Shown here piece after piece: positions 37,201-48,699 of a DNA stretch of 64,000 nt. Position numbers and translations under genes: made by a program. A model generated the notes under the pieces. That model did not search any database. It had not been told where the DNA came from and saw only the letters and a list, made by a program, of their open reading frames with translations. This DNA comes from Reticulitermes speratus (lineage: Eukaryota; Arthropoda; Insecta; Blattodea; Rhinotermitidae): assembly GCA_021186555.1 (NCBI GenBank), contig JAJKFL010000010.1:25116679-25180678 (forward strand), written 5' to 3'. Within the stretch, counting starts at the first letter, position 1, and the number at the start of each line of letters is the position of its first letter.

Positions 37201-40200
37201 ATCAGTCCAGTAGGGCTGTGCCTGTAAGCTGTCTGTATCAGTCCAGTAGGGCTGTGCCTGTAAGCTGTCTGTATCAGTCCAGTAAGCTGTGCCTGTAAGC
37301 TGTCTGTATCAGTCCAGTAGGGCTGTGCCTGTAAGCTGTCTGTATCAGTCCAGTAGGGCTGTGCCTGTAAGCTGTCTGTATCAGTCCAGTAGGGCTTGCC
37401 TGTAAGCTGTCTGTATCAGTCCATAAAGCTGTGCCTGTAAGCTGTCTGTATCAGTCCAGTAGGGCTGTGCCTGTAGCTGTCTGATCAGTCCAGTAGCTGT
37501 GCCTGTAAGCTGTCTGATCAGTCCAGTAGGGCTGTGCCTGTAAGCTGTCTGTATCAGTCCAGTAGGGCTGTGCCTGTAAGCTGTCTGTATCAGTCCAGTA
37601 GGGCTGTGCCTGTAAGCTGTCTGTATCAGTCCATTAGGGCTGTGCCTGTAAGCTGTCTGCATCAGTCCAGTAGGGCTGTGCCTGTAAGCTGTCTGATCAG
37701 TCCAGTAGGGCTGTGCCTGTAAGCTGTTCTGCATCAGTCCAGTAGGGCTGTGCCTGTAAGCTGTCTGTATCAGTCCAGTAGGGCTGTGCCTGTAAGCTGT
37801 CTGATCAGTCCAGTAGGGCTGTGCCTGTAAGCTGTCTGTATCAGTCCAGTAGGGCTGTGCCTGTAAGCTGTCTGCATCAGTCCAGTAGGCTGTGCCTGTA
37901 AGCTGTCTGTATCAGTCCAGTAGGGCTGTGCCTGTAAGCTGTCTGTATCAGTCCAGTAAGGCTGTGCCTGTAAGCTGTCTGTATCAGTCCAGTAGGCTGT
38001 GCCTGTAAGCTGTCTGTATCAGTCCAGTAGGGCTGTGCTGTAAGCTGTCTGATCAGTCCAGTAAGCTGTGCCTGTAAGCTGTCTGTATCAGTCCAGTAGG
38101 GCTGTGCCTGTAAGCTGTCTGTATCAGTCCAGTAGGGCTGTGCCTGTAAGCTGTCTGTATCAGTCCAGTAGGGCTGTGCCTGTAAGCTGTCTGCATCAGT
38201 CCAGTAGGCTGTGCCTGTAAGCTGTCTGCATCAGTCCAGTAGGGCTGTGCCTGTAAGCTGTCTGTATCAGTCCAGTAGGGCTGTGCCTGTAAGCTGTCTG
38301 TATCAGTCCAGTAGGGCTGTGCCTGTAAGCTGTCTGTATCAGTCCAGTAGGGCTGTGCCTGTAAGCTGTCTGTATCAGTCCAGTAGGGCTGTGCCTGTAG
38401 CTGTCTGTATCATCATTAGGGCGTGCCTGTAAGCTGTCTGTATCAGTCCATTAGGGCTGTGCCTGTAAGCTGTCTGATCAGTCCAGTAGGGCTGTGCCTG
38501 TAAGCTGTCTGTATCAGTCCATTAGGGCTGTTGCCTGTAAGCTGTCTGGCATCAGTCCAGTAGGGCTGTGCCTGTAAGCTGTCTGTATCAGTCCAGTAGG
38601 GCTGTGCCTGTAAGCTGTCTGTATCAGTCCTAGGGCTGTGCTGAGCTGTTGATAGTCCAGTAGGGCTGTGCCTGTAAGCTGTCTGTATCAGTCCAGTAGG
38701 GCTGTGCCTGTAAGCTGTTGCATCAGTCCAGTAGGGCTGTGTGTCTTGGGGTAAGCTGTCTGTATCAGTCCAGTAGGGCTGTGCCTGTAAGCTGTCTGAT
38801 CAGTCCAGTAGGGCTGTGCCTGTAAGCTGTCTGTATCAGTCCATTAGGGCTGTGCCTGTAAGCTGTCTGTATCAGTCCAGTAGGGCTGTGCCTGTAAGCT
38901 GTCTGTATCAGTCCAGTAGGGCTGTGCCTGTAAGCTGTCTGTATCAGTCCATTAGGGCTGTGCCTGTAAGCTGTCTGTATCAGTCCAGTAGGGCTGTGCC
39001 TGTAAGCTGTCTGTATCAGTCCAGTAGGGCTGTGCCTGTAAGCTGTCTGTATCAGTCCAGTAGGGCTGTGCCTGTAAGCTGTCTGTATCAGTCCAGTAGG
39101 GCTGTGCCTGTAAGCTGTCTGTATCAGTCCAGTAGGGCTGTGCCTGTAAGCTGTCTGATCAGTCCAGTAGGGCTGTGCCTGTAAGCTGTCTGTATCAGTC
39201 CAGTAGGGCTGTGCCTGTAAGCTGTCTGTATCAGTCCATTAGGGCTGTGCCTGTAAGCTGTCTGTATCAGTCATTAGGGCTGTGCCTGTAAGCTGTCTGT
39301 ATCAGTCCATTAGGGCTGTGCCTGTAAGCTGTCTGTATATCATTCCATTAGGGCTGGTGCCTGTAAGCTGTCTGCATCAGTCCAGTAAAGCTGTGCCTGT
39401 AAGCTGTCTGCATCAGTCCAGTAGGGCTGTGCCTGTAAGCTGTCTGCATCAGTCCAGTAGGGCTGTGCCTGTAAGCTGTCTGCATCAGTCCAGTAGGGCT
39501 GTGCCTGTAAGCTGTCTGTATCAGTCCAGTAGGGCTGTGCCTGTAAGCTGTCTGCATCAGTCCAGTAAAGCTGTGCCTGTAAGCTGTCTGCATCAGTCCA
39601 GTAGGGCTGTGCCTGTAAGCTGTCTGCATCAGTCCAGTAGGGCTGTGCCTGTAAGCTGTCTGCATCAGTCCAGTAGGGCTGTGCCTGTAAGCTGTCTGCA
39701 TCAGTCCAGTAGGGCTGTGCCTGTAAGCTGTCTGTATCAGTCCATTAGGGCTGTGCCTGTAAGCTGTCTGCATCAGTCCAGTAGGGCTGTGCCTGTAAGC
39801 TGTCTGTATCAGTCCATTAGGGCTGTGCCTGTAAGCTGTCTGCATCAGTCCAGTAAAGCTGTGCCTGTAAGCTGTCTGCATCAGTCCAGTAGGGCTGTGC
39901 CTGTAAGCTGTCTGTATCAGTCCATTAGAGCTGTGCCTGTAAGCTGTCTGTATCAGTCCATTAGGGCTGTGCCTGTAAGCTGTCTGCATCAGTCCAGTAA
40001 AGCTGTGCCTGTAAGCTGTCTGCATCAGTCCAGTAGGGCTGTGCCTGTAAGCTGTCTGCATCAGTCCAGTAGGGCTGTGCCTGTAAGCTGTCTGCATCAG
40101 TCCAGTAGGGCTGTGCCTGTAAGCTGTCTGTATCAGTCCAGTAGGGCTGTGCCTGTAAGCTGTCTGCATCAGTCCAGTAAAGCTGTGCCTGTAAGCTGTC

Positions 40201-40497
40201 TGCATCAGTCCAGTAGGGCTGTGCCTGTAAGCTGTCTGCATCAGTCCAGTAGGGCTGTGCCTGTAAGCTGTCTGCATCAGTCCAGTAGGGCTGTGCCTGT
40301 AAGCTGTCTGCATCAGTCCAGTAGGGCTGTGCCTGTAAGCTGTCTGTATCAGTCCAGTAGGGCTGTGCCTGTAAGCTGTCTGCATCAGTCCAGTAGGGCT
40401 GTGCCTGTAAGCTGTCTGCATCAGTCCAGTAGGGCTGTGCCTGTAAGCTGTCTGTATCAGTCCAGTAGGGCTGTGCCTGTAAGCTGTCTGTATCAGT
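34221..40497. repeat. 36-bp tandem array, about 170 copies
   Basis: The unit agtccagtagggctgtgcct plus gtaagctgtctgtatc abuts the 35-bp array with a ragged junction (34221-34320). Between 34300 and 39360 many units have one- or two-base deletions. From 39360 to the end nearly all units are exactly 36 bp and differ only at defined sites (tgtatc/tgcatc, gtaggg/gtaaag, ccagta/ccatta). Because 36 is a multiple of three, the clean part is open on both strands, but the predicted proteins are simple repeats. Confidence 0.95.
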
Positions 40498-40935
40498 TTT
40501 CCATTATACACGGGCAACACAAGATCGACTAACTTCTTCATAAAGTAAAAAAGATATTTTTAAAACCCACGAATGCCGTTTCTTATCGTTAGGCCTATTA
40601 CACAAGAAACTCCCACAAGTGCAAGAAACATCCTTCAACCGTGTAACAGTAACGATGATTAATTACTTGTGTAATTAATCCAGAGGAACACAAAAGGTGC
40701 AAACGGTGACGTCATCAGCACCCCTTAGTAGATGACAGACGATATGTCTGCGTGGTAATTGAAACTGTGTGGTCTGAGATCAATCCTTCAGATGCGAGTC
40801 TTCTATTATGTGCACTACAGACAGACAGACGTGAATGTACAGAACAATTGTTGTGATAGTGAGTGATACTGCAACAAGGTTACACAACACAGCTCTAAGT
40901 AACACACAATGAAGTCCGCTGCCGAGATTAAACTT
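40498..40935. other. Interval with no recognised feature
   Basis: About 440 bp. It ends in a (TA)n run at 40935-40952 that forms the AT-rich edge of the next satellite array. Confidence 0.4.
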
Positions 40936-41250
40936 TATATATATATATATATAAAGATCCAGTCCGTACCGCGCAGTAAGCACACTCCGTCTCAGTTATA
41001 CAAACCAGTCAGTTAATGTTGTACAGTGAAATAATCGCTGTTTGTTCTGAGATCCACACAAAACACATAAATACAGTCCGTACCGCGCAGTAAACACACT
41101 CCGTCTCAGTTATACAAACCAGTCAGTTAATGCTGTACAGTGAAATAATCGCTGTTTGTTCTGAGATCCACACAAAACACATAAACACACTGTGTGGGCA
41201 GGACGTAGAATTTGTGAATGTTAAACCTGGTGGTACATATAGTGACCACC
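40936..41250 (-). repeat. 114-bp satellite array I with terminus, about 2 copies
   Basis: The (TA)n leader is followed by two units and a terminus (41186-41250, gtgtgggcaggacgtagaat). It is the shortest array that keeps both ends. Confidence 0.9.
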
Positions 41251-41335
41251 AGTCTATTACCGAACACGGTCCCCTCAACCAGTGGACCTCATTGTCTGTG
41301 TACTGCAATAACACGAAAATTTAATCCAGCAAAAG

Positions 41336-41600
41336 TCAGAATGTTTCTTGGCAAGCCGGCAGTCGCTCAGCTCGTCAAGATTCCCCGAATTTTATGCAGC
41401 CTACCAGTTCATGGCCGTGTTCACAACAGCCTGCCACGTGTCGTTGTCCTACCATCTGAACACAGTCCACCTCATCACATTCTACATTTGAAGATACGTT
41501 CCTGTATCTTCCTTCCATCTACGTCAAGATCGTCCAAGTGGCATCTTCACTCCACGCTATCTCGTGGTTTTCCTCATTCCGCCCATAAAAACAATAAGGG
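41336..41600 (-). pseudogene. Diverged LINE 3'-end fragment
   Basis: On the minus strand, ggcaagccggcagtcgctca, gccgtgttcacaacagcctg and the segment encoding the last ORF2 codons correspond in order to 54090-54280 and 16770-16960. The reading frame is lost. 41601-41835 has no recognised feature. Confidence 0.6.
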
Positions 41601-41835
41601 ACAGATAAAGCAGCTTTTAGTAGGCCAGGTCACTTCCACATAGTTCCCAATTAAATGTTCAATATTAACCAATCACTCGACGTTATACAGTCGAGTGGTA
41701 CTGACAGCGGTGACGTCACTGCAATACTGCCAACACACTACAAACAAATCAAAGATTCAACAATATAAATGAAATGCTTCCCAGAATTTTTTGAAACCTG
41801 AGCACAGCAGGACGATACAAATACTGTAGTCTCGA

Positions 41836-42045
41836 TTTTGAGGGTTTCGACCTTTCCTGATCACCCATTTTAATACAAATGTCTCGACCTTTCGTGATCA
41901 CCCATTTTAATATAAACGTCTCGAACTTTCGTGATCACCCATTTTAATACAAATGTCTCGACCTTTCGTGATCACACATTTTAATAAAAAGGTCTCGACC
42001 TTTCGTTATCACCAATTTTAATACAAATGTCTCGACCTTTCGTGA
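41836..42045. repeat. 37-bp tandem repeat, about 5.5 copies
   Basis: The unit gtctcgacctttcgtgatca plus cccattttaatacaaat has a 37-bp period and shows several substitutions per copy. The following 42046-42470 has no recognised feature. Confidence 0.9.
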
Positions 42046-42470
42046 AGCGTTCCGAGAAATCGGGATGAGACCGCGCGGATGGCTAGTGGACCTCCTCCAC
42101 TCTCCACCAATTGCACAGCTCACTCTGAGCCCAGTCGAGTTTTGCCTTTCACTAAGTACGGCTGACTGACTGATTTGTGCTGTGTGGAATGAGCATGTCC
42201 TTGAATGATTTGATGTATTTTGTGCCTCACAAAGTCTGTATTTTACACGTTCGTCCTTTTACGCTTCTTGAAGACCCTAATACTTTCAATAGCGGCATTT
42301 CACAAGTTCCTGGTACCGAACAGGTGTCTCACGTTGACACCACACTCCGATGTTCGTGGCCTTTACCGGTGCGACTCTGCTGCACTCTGTTAACAGCTCT
42401 TAAACTACTGGCCACTTCACTCAACACACGCTTCATGCACAGTTAACGTGCAAATTACCTGCATTCATGA

Positions 42471-42630
42471 AAGTAAAGCAATCCCATTACAGGAGGTTGA
42501 GGCTCCCAGATTTATAGACAATCGGCACATGAAGGTGGTAAGGTTGTCAGCCCTACGCACCGGCCGCCTTTACCCCCAGGAAATACTCCTGGTACTCATT
42601 TCTGTTAGAGGCTGAGTCGACCCAGGGCCA
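42471..42630 (-). mobile_element. tRNA-derived SINE, family A, head missing
   Basis: On the minus strand it runs from ggccctgggtcgactcagcc to cctgtaatgggattgcttta. The tRNA-like head is absent (5'-truncated). Confidence 0.78.
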
Positions 42631-43500
42631 AACCCAAATTTTCGTCAACTCTATCAACAACAGTCCATGAACGTAATCCCTCGGAGACAGCTGAATCCAA
42701 TCTTGCGTTGCTTAAAGCTAACCAAACGATGTCTCAATGTTCTGTCTTCTGTGACAATTCGTAACTTAACAATATTTTATGGCCAAGGGCCTTTTAGCCG
42801 CACACCTAACTTAGGACCACCCCTTTTCGGCTGTCTGTAATACATGAACAGGCGGCAGTGTGTCTTCCATCTGAGCAGCCCCACAGTTCCCTCTGTTGGG
42901 CCACGTTTAACTACGTAACTATGCAACTGAACCCATCAGGGTCAGGCTGAAGGCCGACAGACAGACAGACAGACAGACCGCTCGACTGACCGGCACACAG
43001 AGTCCTGTGTTCTGTCCCCGACATACGTCAACTGTCTCGCACAACCTTGCTTGGGGCCGGGCTGTCACTATTCACGCTATACTCCACGGCCTGTTCCATT
43101 GGTCAGTTCTATGTTCCTAGAGCAAAGCAAGTATTAGCTGCTGCCATCTGGTTGTGCTCCGTTGTACGAAATGTCATACACTTGGCGTTCCTTCACTCTC
43201 AGGGCGCACCTCACAGAGACACAGTGTCTCAGTATAAAAACTATTTCTTCGGCCTCAGCGCGCAACTCACACAGAACACAATCTGTCAGCTCTATCGTAA
43301 TCATGGTAGCCGGAACGTGACTGACTCACCCACTCATTGACACAATTACATACATATGTGTGTATAGGGATGCACAAATCAAAAACAACTAGCACGCACT
43401 CCAAAATCCTAGGCGCCAGAAGGGTGACGTGAAGAAAGTCCCACACTGAGGGCCCACAGATATTAGGCGCCACCGTATATAATATATATTGGCACGAGAT
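42631..43500. other. Interval with no recognised gene; short ACAG microsatellite
   Basis: About 870 bp. (ACAG)n lies at about 42957-42981. A forward open frame at 43047-43340 has no recognised domain and no splice context that would support an exon. Confidence 0.35.
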
Positions 43501-43890
43501 TTGTGCAGTCCTGTGCGTGTGTATGTTTATTTGTATGTATGTACGTATGTATGTGTATATCTGTATGTATGTATATGTATTACGTATGTATGTATGTGTG
43601 TATGTATGTATTATGTATGTATGTATGTATGTATTATGTATGTATGTATGTATGCGTATATCTGTATTGTATGTATATGTATTATGTATGTATGTATGTA
43701 TGTGTGCATCTATGTAAGTAAGTATGTATGTATGTATGTATGTATGTATGTATGTGTGTATGTATGTATGTATGTATGTATGTATGTGTGTATGGTATGT
43801 GTGTATGTATGCATGTATGTATGTATGTACGTATGTATGTGTATATATGTATGTATATATCTGTATGTATGTATGTATGTATGTATGTAC
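43501..43890. repeat. TATG (GTAT/CATA) microsatellite
   Basis: About 370 bp of (TATG)n with TGTG and CGTA interruptions. It has no stops in most frames on both strands, which gives spurious Thr-Tyr-Ile-His or Met-Tyr-Val-Cys repeats. Confidence 0.95.
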
Positions 43891-43904
43891 CTCATAAAAT
43901 AACA

Positions 43905-44050
43905 ATTTGAAACACGGAGGCCCGGGTTCGGTCCCAGGTCAGTCCATGTGAGATTTGTGGTGGACAAACTGGCACTGGGACACGTTTCTCTCCCAGTACA
44001 TCGATTTTCCCCTGTGAGTATAATTCTACTATTGCTCCAAATTCATCTCA
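43905..44050 (+). mobile_element. SINE family B, partial
   Basis: The B box region (GGTTCGGTCCCAGGTCAGTC, about 43926), gtgagatttgtggtggacaa and ctcccagtacatcgattttc match the copy at 3600-3760, but the 91-bp unit is present only once and is diverged. Confidence 0.7.
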
Positions 44051-44119
44051 ACACTACGGCTATCAGAACAGCGGGCGAATCGCGGGAACGTTCAAACAAA
44101 GCTACGCTATTTCGGATAT

Positions 44120-44770
44120 CGGGAGGCACTGGACAGACACACACATACCTGGAGGCACTGGACAGACACACACATACCTGGAGGCACTGGACAGACACAC
44201 ACATACCTGGAGGCACTGGACAGACACACACATACCTGGAGGCACTGGACAGACACACACATACCTGGAGGCACTGGACAGACACACACATACCTGGAGG
44301 CACTGGACAGACACACACATACCTGGAGGCACTGGACAGACACACACATACCTGGAGGCACTGGACAGACACAAACATACCTGGAGGCACTGGACAGACA
44401 CACACATACCTGGAGGCACTGGACAGACACAAACATACCTGGAGGCACTGGACAGACACACACATACGTGGAGGCACTGGACAGACACAAACATACCTGG
44501 AGGCACTCGACAGACACACACATACCTGGAGGCACTGGACAGACACACACATACCTGGAGGCACTGGACAGACACACACATACCTGGAGGCACTGGACAG
44601 ACACAAACATACCTGGAGGCACTGGACAGACACACATACCTGGAGGCACTGGACAGACACACACACATACCTGGAGGCACTGGACAGACACACACATACC
44701 TGGAGGCACTGGACAGACACACATACCTGGAGGCACTGGACAGACACAAACATACCTGGAGGCACTGGAA
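44120..44770. repeat. 29-bp tandem array, about 22 copies
   Basis: The unit ctggaggcactggacagaca plus cacacatac has a 29-bp period, with cacaca/cacaaa variants and a few 27- and 31-bp units. The first unit follows ttcggatatcgggaggcact. This resembles the ggagcattggacag segment of the (ACGG)n-tailed repeat, which is a possible origin. Confidence 0.95.
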
Positions 44771-45365
44771 ACAAACATACCTTTACAAAGGTCTCCGCCG
44801 TCCTTCAAAGTGTTAAAGTACCCCCCTCCATTCCGTAGACATTCTGACTACTGCATCACAAAGTACCGACGAAGCTGTCAAGACAGGCAGTGGGCAGAGA
44901 AGTAACCAGTTGTCAGAGCCTGCACTGCTCGTGACAGTGACAGTGACAGGCGTCATCTTGAGAACAGGACAAGTGTCTTACCGAGCTCAACTAATCCCGA
45001 CATGTCTAGGTCCTCGCTCTGGTAATGGCGACCGTAACGAGCAACGTTACTGGAGTCTTTAGTTGAGAGGCCACTTAGCTCTAAAACAGACTTTGCAGCG
45101 CGCTGTCTAATGTATCAAGTGTACAATATTTAATATATACGATGTTTCGACACCTGCATGTACTCCCGTTTGCAGGTAGGTCTAACTGGCTGTCACAAAA
45201 GCTGGGAAAATATACAAAATAAACCCATTAGTTATACACTGCGCAGTTGGTCAGTTGTCAAAATGGAATGCTTATGCAGAGTGCAAATATGTACATATGT
45301 GTATGTTACGAATGACGTCTGAACTCAAGGCTGATAAAAGTGTACCTGCTGTTGATAACATTTAC
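44771..45365. other. Interval with no recognised feature
   Basis: About 595 bp without recognised coding, RNA or repeat signatures. Confidence 0.4.
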
Positions 45366-45993
45366 TGCATGTAACTTGTACTACAGGCACCACTTGTACT
45401 GCAGTCATCACTTGTACTACAGGCACCACTTGTACTGCAGTCACCACTTGTACTGCAGTCACCACTTGTACTACAGGCACCACTTGTACTGCAGTCATCA
45501 CTTGTACTACAGGCACCACTTGTACTACAGGCACACTTGTACTGCAGTCACCACTTGTACTACAGGCACAACTTGTACTGCAGTCACCACTTGTACTACA
45601 GGCACCACTTGTACTACAGGCACCACTTGTACTGCAGTCATCACTTGTACTACATGCACCACTTGTACTGCAGGCACCACTTGTACTGCAGTCACCACTT
45701 GTACTACAGGCACCACTTGTACTGCAGTCACCACTTGTACTGCAGTCACCACTTGTACTACAGCCCACTTGAACTGCAGTCACCACTTGTACTACAGGCA
45801 CAACTTGTACTGCAGTCACCACTTGTACTACAGGCACCAATTTTACTGCAGTCACCACTTGTACTACAGGCACCAATTGTACTACAGTCACCACTTGTAC
45901 TACATGCACCAATTGTACTGCAGTCACCACTTGTACTACAGGCACCACTTGTACTGCAGTCACCACTTGTACTATAGGCACCACTTGTACTGC
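45366..45993. repeat. 18-bp tandem array, about 34 copies
   Basis: Two unit types alternate irregularly, cacttgtactgcagtcac and cacttgtactacaggcac. The period is 18 bp, so long open frames exist on both strands without meaning. Confidence 0.95.
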
Positions 45994-46061
45994 AGGCCAC
46001 AGCTTGAAGCTAACCCACGTGACCTACTGCCAAGGTTACGAACATGTAAAGTCTCTACCTG

Positions 46062-46358
46062 GACTTTTGGAGCAGTTGAGGTACTGCGCTACAATCCGAA
46101 AGGTCGCGGGTTCGATTCCCGATGGTGTCATTGGAATTTTTCATTGACATAATCCTTTCGGTCGCACTACGGCCCTGGAGTCGACTCAGCCTCTAACAGA
46201 AATGAGTACAAGGAGTATTTCCTGGGGGTAAAGGCGGCCGGTGCGTAGGACTGACAACCTTACCACCTTCATGTGCCGATTGTCTACAAATCTGGAAGTC
46301 TCAATCTCCTGGAACCCTAAGGGCCTGTCCAGGCCTGTAATGGGATCGCTTTACCTAC
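46062..46358 (+). mobile_element. tRNA-derived SINE, family A, nearly full length
   Basis: The A-box-like segment agcagttgaggtactgcg and the B box GGTTCGATTCCC (about 46109) are followed by the conserved body (tcgactcagcctctaacag, ggtaaaggcggccggtgcg) and 3' end (ccaggcctgtaatgggatcg). Confidence 0.85.
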
Positions 46359-46373
46359 CTCGACTTTGCTGAA

Positions 46374-46497
46374 GTCTACATCTAGCGCTACTGTGCTACA
46401 CGGCAGTGTCCCAGTGACCTACAGTATCAACATAAGTCTACATCTAGCGCTACTGTGCTACACTGCAGTGTCCCAGTGACCTACAGTAACAACATAA
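46374..46497 (+). repeat. Tandem duplication of 62 bp
   Basis: gtctacatctagcgctactg starts at 46374 and 46436. The two copies differ at only about three positions. 46498-46990 has no recognised feature. Confidence 0.85.
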
Positions 46498-47040
46498 ATC
46501 AGAGAGGTTCAGCCAATGTTATATAGTCCATTTTTGATTAAACTATAGCAATTGATTTTCTGTCTGCGGTGAAACAAAACCGTCAGGAGATATACGAGTG
46601 CGGGTGGCAACAGACCGCCTGCTGATCTGTCTACAGCTTCCCTCGCTCCAACTCCTGCATCTGATGGCATTAACACACAACGCATAATCCAAGACATCTT
46701 TATTATAAGTAGCAGCGTGCTTGAAATAAAAACAGATACACTCCACCCCTTACTGAAGTGGTACAAGGAAAGAGAGAGCATACATTGGAAAAGTACTTAA
46801 GGAAAGCGACGTCTCTGCATTACCACAGTTAGGGGAAGGTGTTGCAACAGGCGAGGTGCTCAGTTCTGTAATCATGTAAGTAAGTGGTACTATGACGACA
46901 CACTGCCTCAGTACTGTCAGCGTGTTCAGTTGCGTGACACGCAGCAAGTGGCAACAGCATTGCGAGGAACTTCACCAAGGTGTTCTTGGGGTTCCGTGTC
47001 ATACGGTTTCGCGGTGCACATGTAAAAATATTTCATTGAC

Positions 47041-47875
47041 ATTCAATCATTCTGCAGTCTGTCTTACGACAGGTCCGTAGCCTCTTCATTCTGCAGTCTG
47101 TCTTACGACAGGTCCGTAGCCTCTTCATTCTGCAGTCTGTCTTACGACAGATCCGTAGCCTCTTCATTCTGCAGTCTGTCTTACGACAGGTCCGTAGCCT
47201 CTTCATTCTGCAGTCTGTCTTACGACAGGTCCGTAGCCTCTTCATTCTGCAGTCTGTCTTACGACAGATCCGTAGCCTCTTCATTCTGCAGTCTGTCTTA
47301 CGACAGGTCCGTAGCCTCTTCATTCTGCAGTCTGTCTTACGACAGATCCGTAGCCTCTTCATTCTGCAGTCTGTCTTACGACAGGTCCGTAGCCTCTTCA
47401 TTCTGTAGTCTGTCTTACGACAGGTCCGTAGCCTCTTCATTCTGCAGTCTGTCTTACGACAGGTCCGTAGCCTCTTCATTCTGTAGTCTGTCTTACGACA
47501 GGTCCGTAGCCTCTTCATTCTGCAGTCTGTGTTACGACAGGTCCGTAGCCTCTTCATTCTGTAGTCTGTCTTACGACAGGTCCGTAGACTCTTCATTCTG
47601 CAGTCTGTGTTACGACAGGTCCGTAGCCTCTTCATTCTGCAGTCTGTGTTACGACAGGTCCGTAGCCTCTTCATTCTGCAGTCTGTCTTACGACAGGTCC
47701 GTAGCCTCTTCATTCTGTAGTCTGTGTTACGACAGGTCCGTAGCCTCTTCCAAACAGAGTTCTCCACACAGTGCGATCTAGTGCTTCCTCTTTCAATTTC
47801 CAGTATCTTCTCTTTTCCTTAAGGTCGTCCAGTAGCTGCTTAACCTTCTTCCTCGTCTTCCCTTCATTTCTATCC
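47041..47875 (-). mobile_element. 5'-truncated LINE tail with a 39-bp array and target-site duplication
   Basis: The insertion is bounded by the direct repeat tttcattgac at 47031-47040 and 47876-47885. It contains the last ORF2 codons on the minus strand, then about 18 copies of a 39-bp unit (cattctgcagtctgtcttac plus gacaggtccgtagcctctt). The unit is the DNA of the last codons themselves, repeated. Some copies have gtgtta for gtctta. Confidence 0.88.
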
Positions 47876-47877
47876 TT
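47710..47877 (-). pseudogene. C-terminal end of a LINE ORF2
   Basis: The minus-strand frame gives 55 residues before a stop: a basic segment KTRKKVKQLLDDLKEKRRYW, then KLKEEALDRTVWRT and GRGYGPVVTQTTE. This is a familiar C-terminus in insect non-LTR retrotransposon ORFs. The reverse transcriptase domain is absent (5' truncation). GRGYGPVV...TTE is the segment that the 39-bp array repeats. Confidence 0.75.
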
Positions 47878-48246
47878 TCATTGACGTCCACGAGAAAAAC
47901 ACGGCCTTTCCTGCGCCGGTTTTCACCGAAGTCACAAATGCTCAACAGCATTGTGTGCAGACCTATTGTACCGAATTTGACCGAAATCGGACAAGAAACG
48001 TGACAGGGCGGATAGAAATTCATTTACGTTCCTAAGCAAAGCACGGCTTTCACCGAGGCGATTTGTAGAAAACTGAGAGTAAGTCAAGCTTCTGCGCGCA
48101 TCTCGCACGGTGAATTTTATCCACATCGGACGAGCAATGTGTGGGCGGAACTTGCTGCAAGTCACTAACCGAAGTACAGGTTTAAAAAAACTGACAAAAG
48201 CATTACGTCAAAATCTCCTACGCTAAATTTCACCAAAGTCTATGCG

Positions 48247-48440
48247 TGATTTCAGGCTTCCGCCGCGATGTAAACGAGATCTGCGCTCTTCTGGGGTATT
48301 ACGCAGCGTTGACTGGTAGTTCTTCTTGGAATTCTTTACCCTTGAAGATGTGACCGACAGGTTGTCGCGAAACGTCGGTACAGAACTGCCACTCTACGGT
48401 GCGTAATATCCTAGAAGAGCGCAGATATTTCATCAAAATC
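48247..48440. mobile_element. Hammerhead-like inverted-repeat element, same family as 375-602
   Basis: The left arm (gcgctcttctggggtattac) and right arm (gcgtaatatcctagaagagc) are inverted. The left flank (tttcaggcttccgccgcgat) equals the reverse complement of the right flank at 575-602. The plus-strand core at 48341-48376 is TGAAGA, a GACC/GGTT-type stem, then CGAAACGTC. The opposite arm has lost its core. Confidence 0.65.
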
Positions 48441-48699
48441 GGTCACGAAATTCATTTCCGCCCTTAAGTCAATATGACCGTCACTCAACGGATTTTCACG
48501 AAACTAACGCATGCACTAAATCTTGTTGTAAAGAACCCATATACCGCAGTTCATGACAATCAGACTGTTTAGTCGCTGATGCTGGGTGACGGACGGACGG
48601 ACGGACGAGGTCTCGACATACGACGTTCTCTTTTTATTTCGTAAAGAAGACCTAAAATTACAAAATTAGTATGATCTGTCAACGGGAAAGAACGTGCGG

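Larger units (their letters stand above)
46991..48650 (+). mobile_element. (ACGG)n-tailed repeat split by two later insertions
   Basis: The left end (gtcatacggtttcgcggtgc, 46998) and the segments from 47876 to 48246 and from 48441 to 48650 (atcggtcacgaaattcattt, acggacggacggacg, tcgtaaagaagacctaaaa) reconstruct the order seen at 15840-16425. A LINE fragment (47041-47875) and a hammerhead-like element (48247-48440) interrupt it. Confidence 0.7.

Noticed and set aside
39282..40541. Open frames of about 400 codons on both strands
   Set aside because: The 36-bp unit is a multiple of three without stops; both strands are open only for that reason.
43267..43967. His/Thr/Tyr-rich and Cys/Val/Tyr-rich open frames
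   Set aside because: Translation of a TATG microsatellite.
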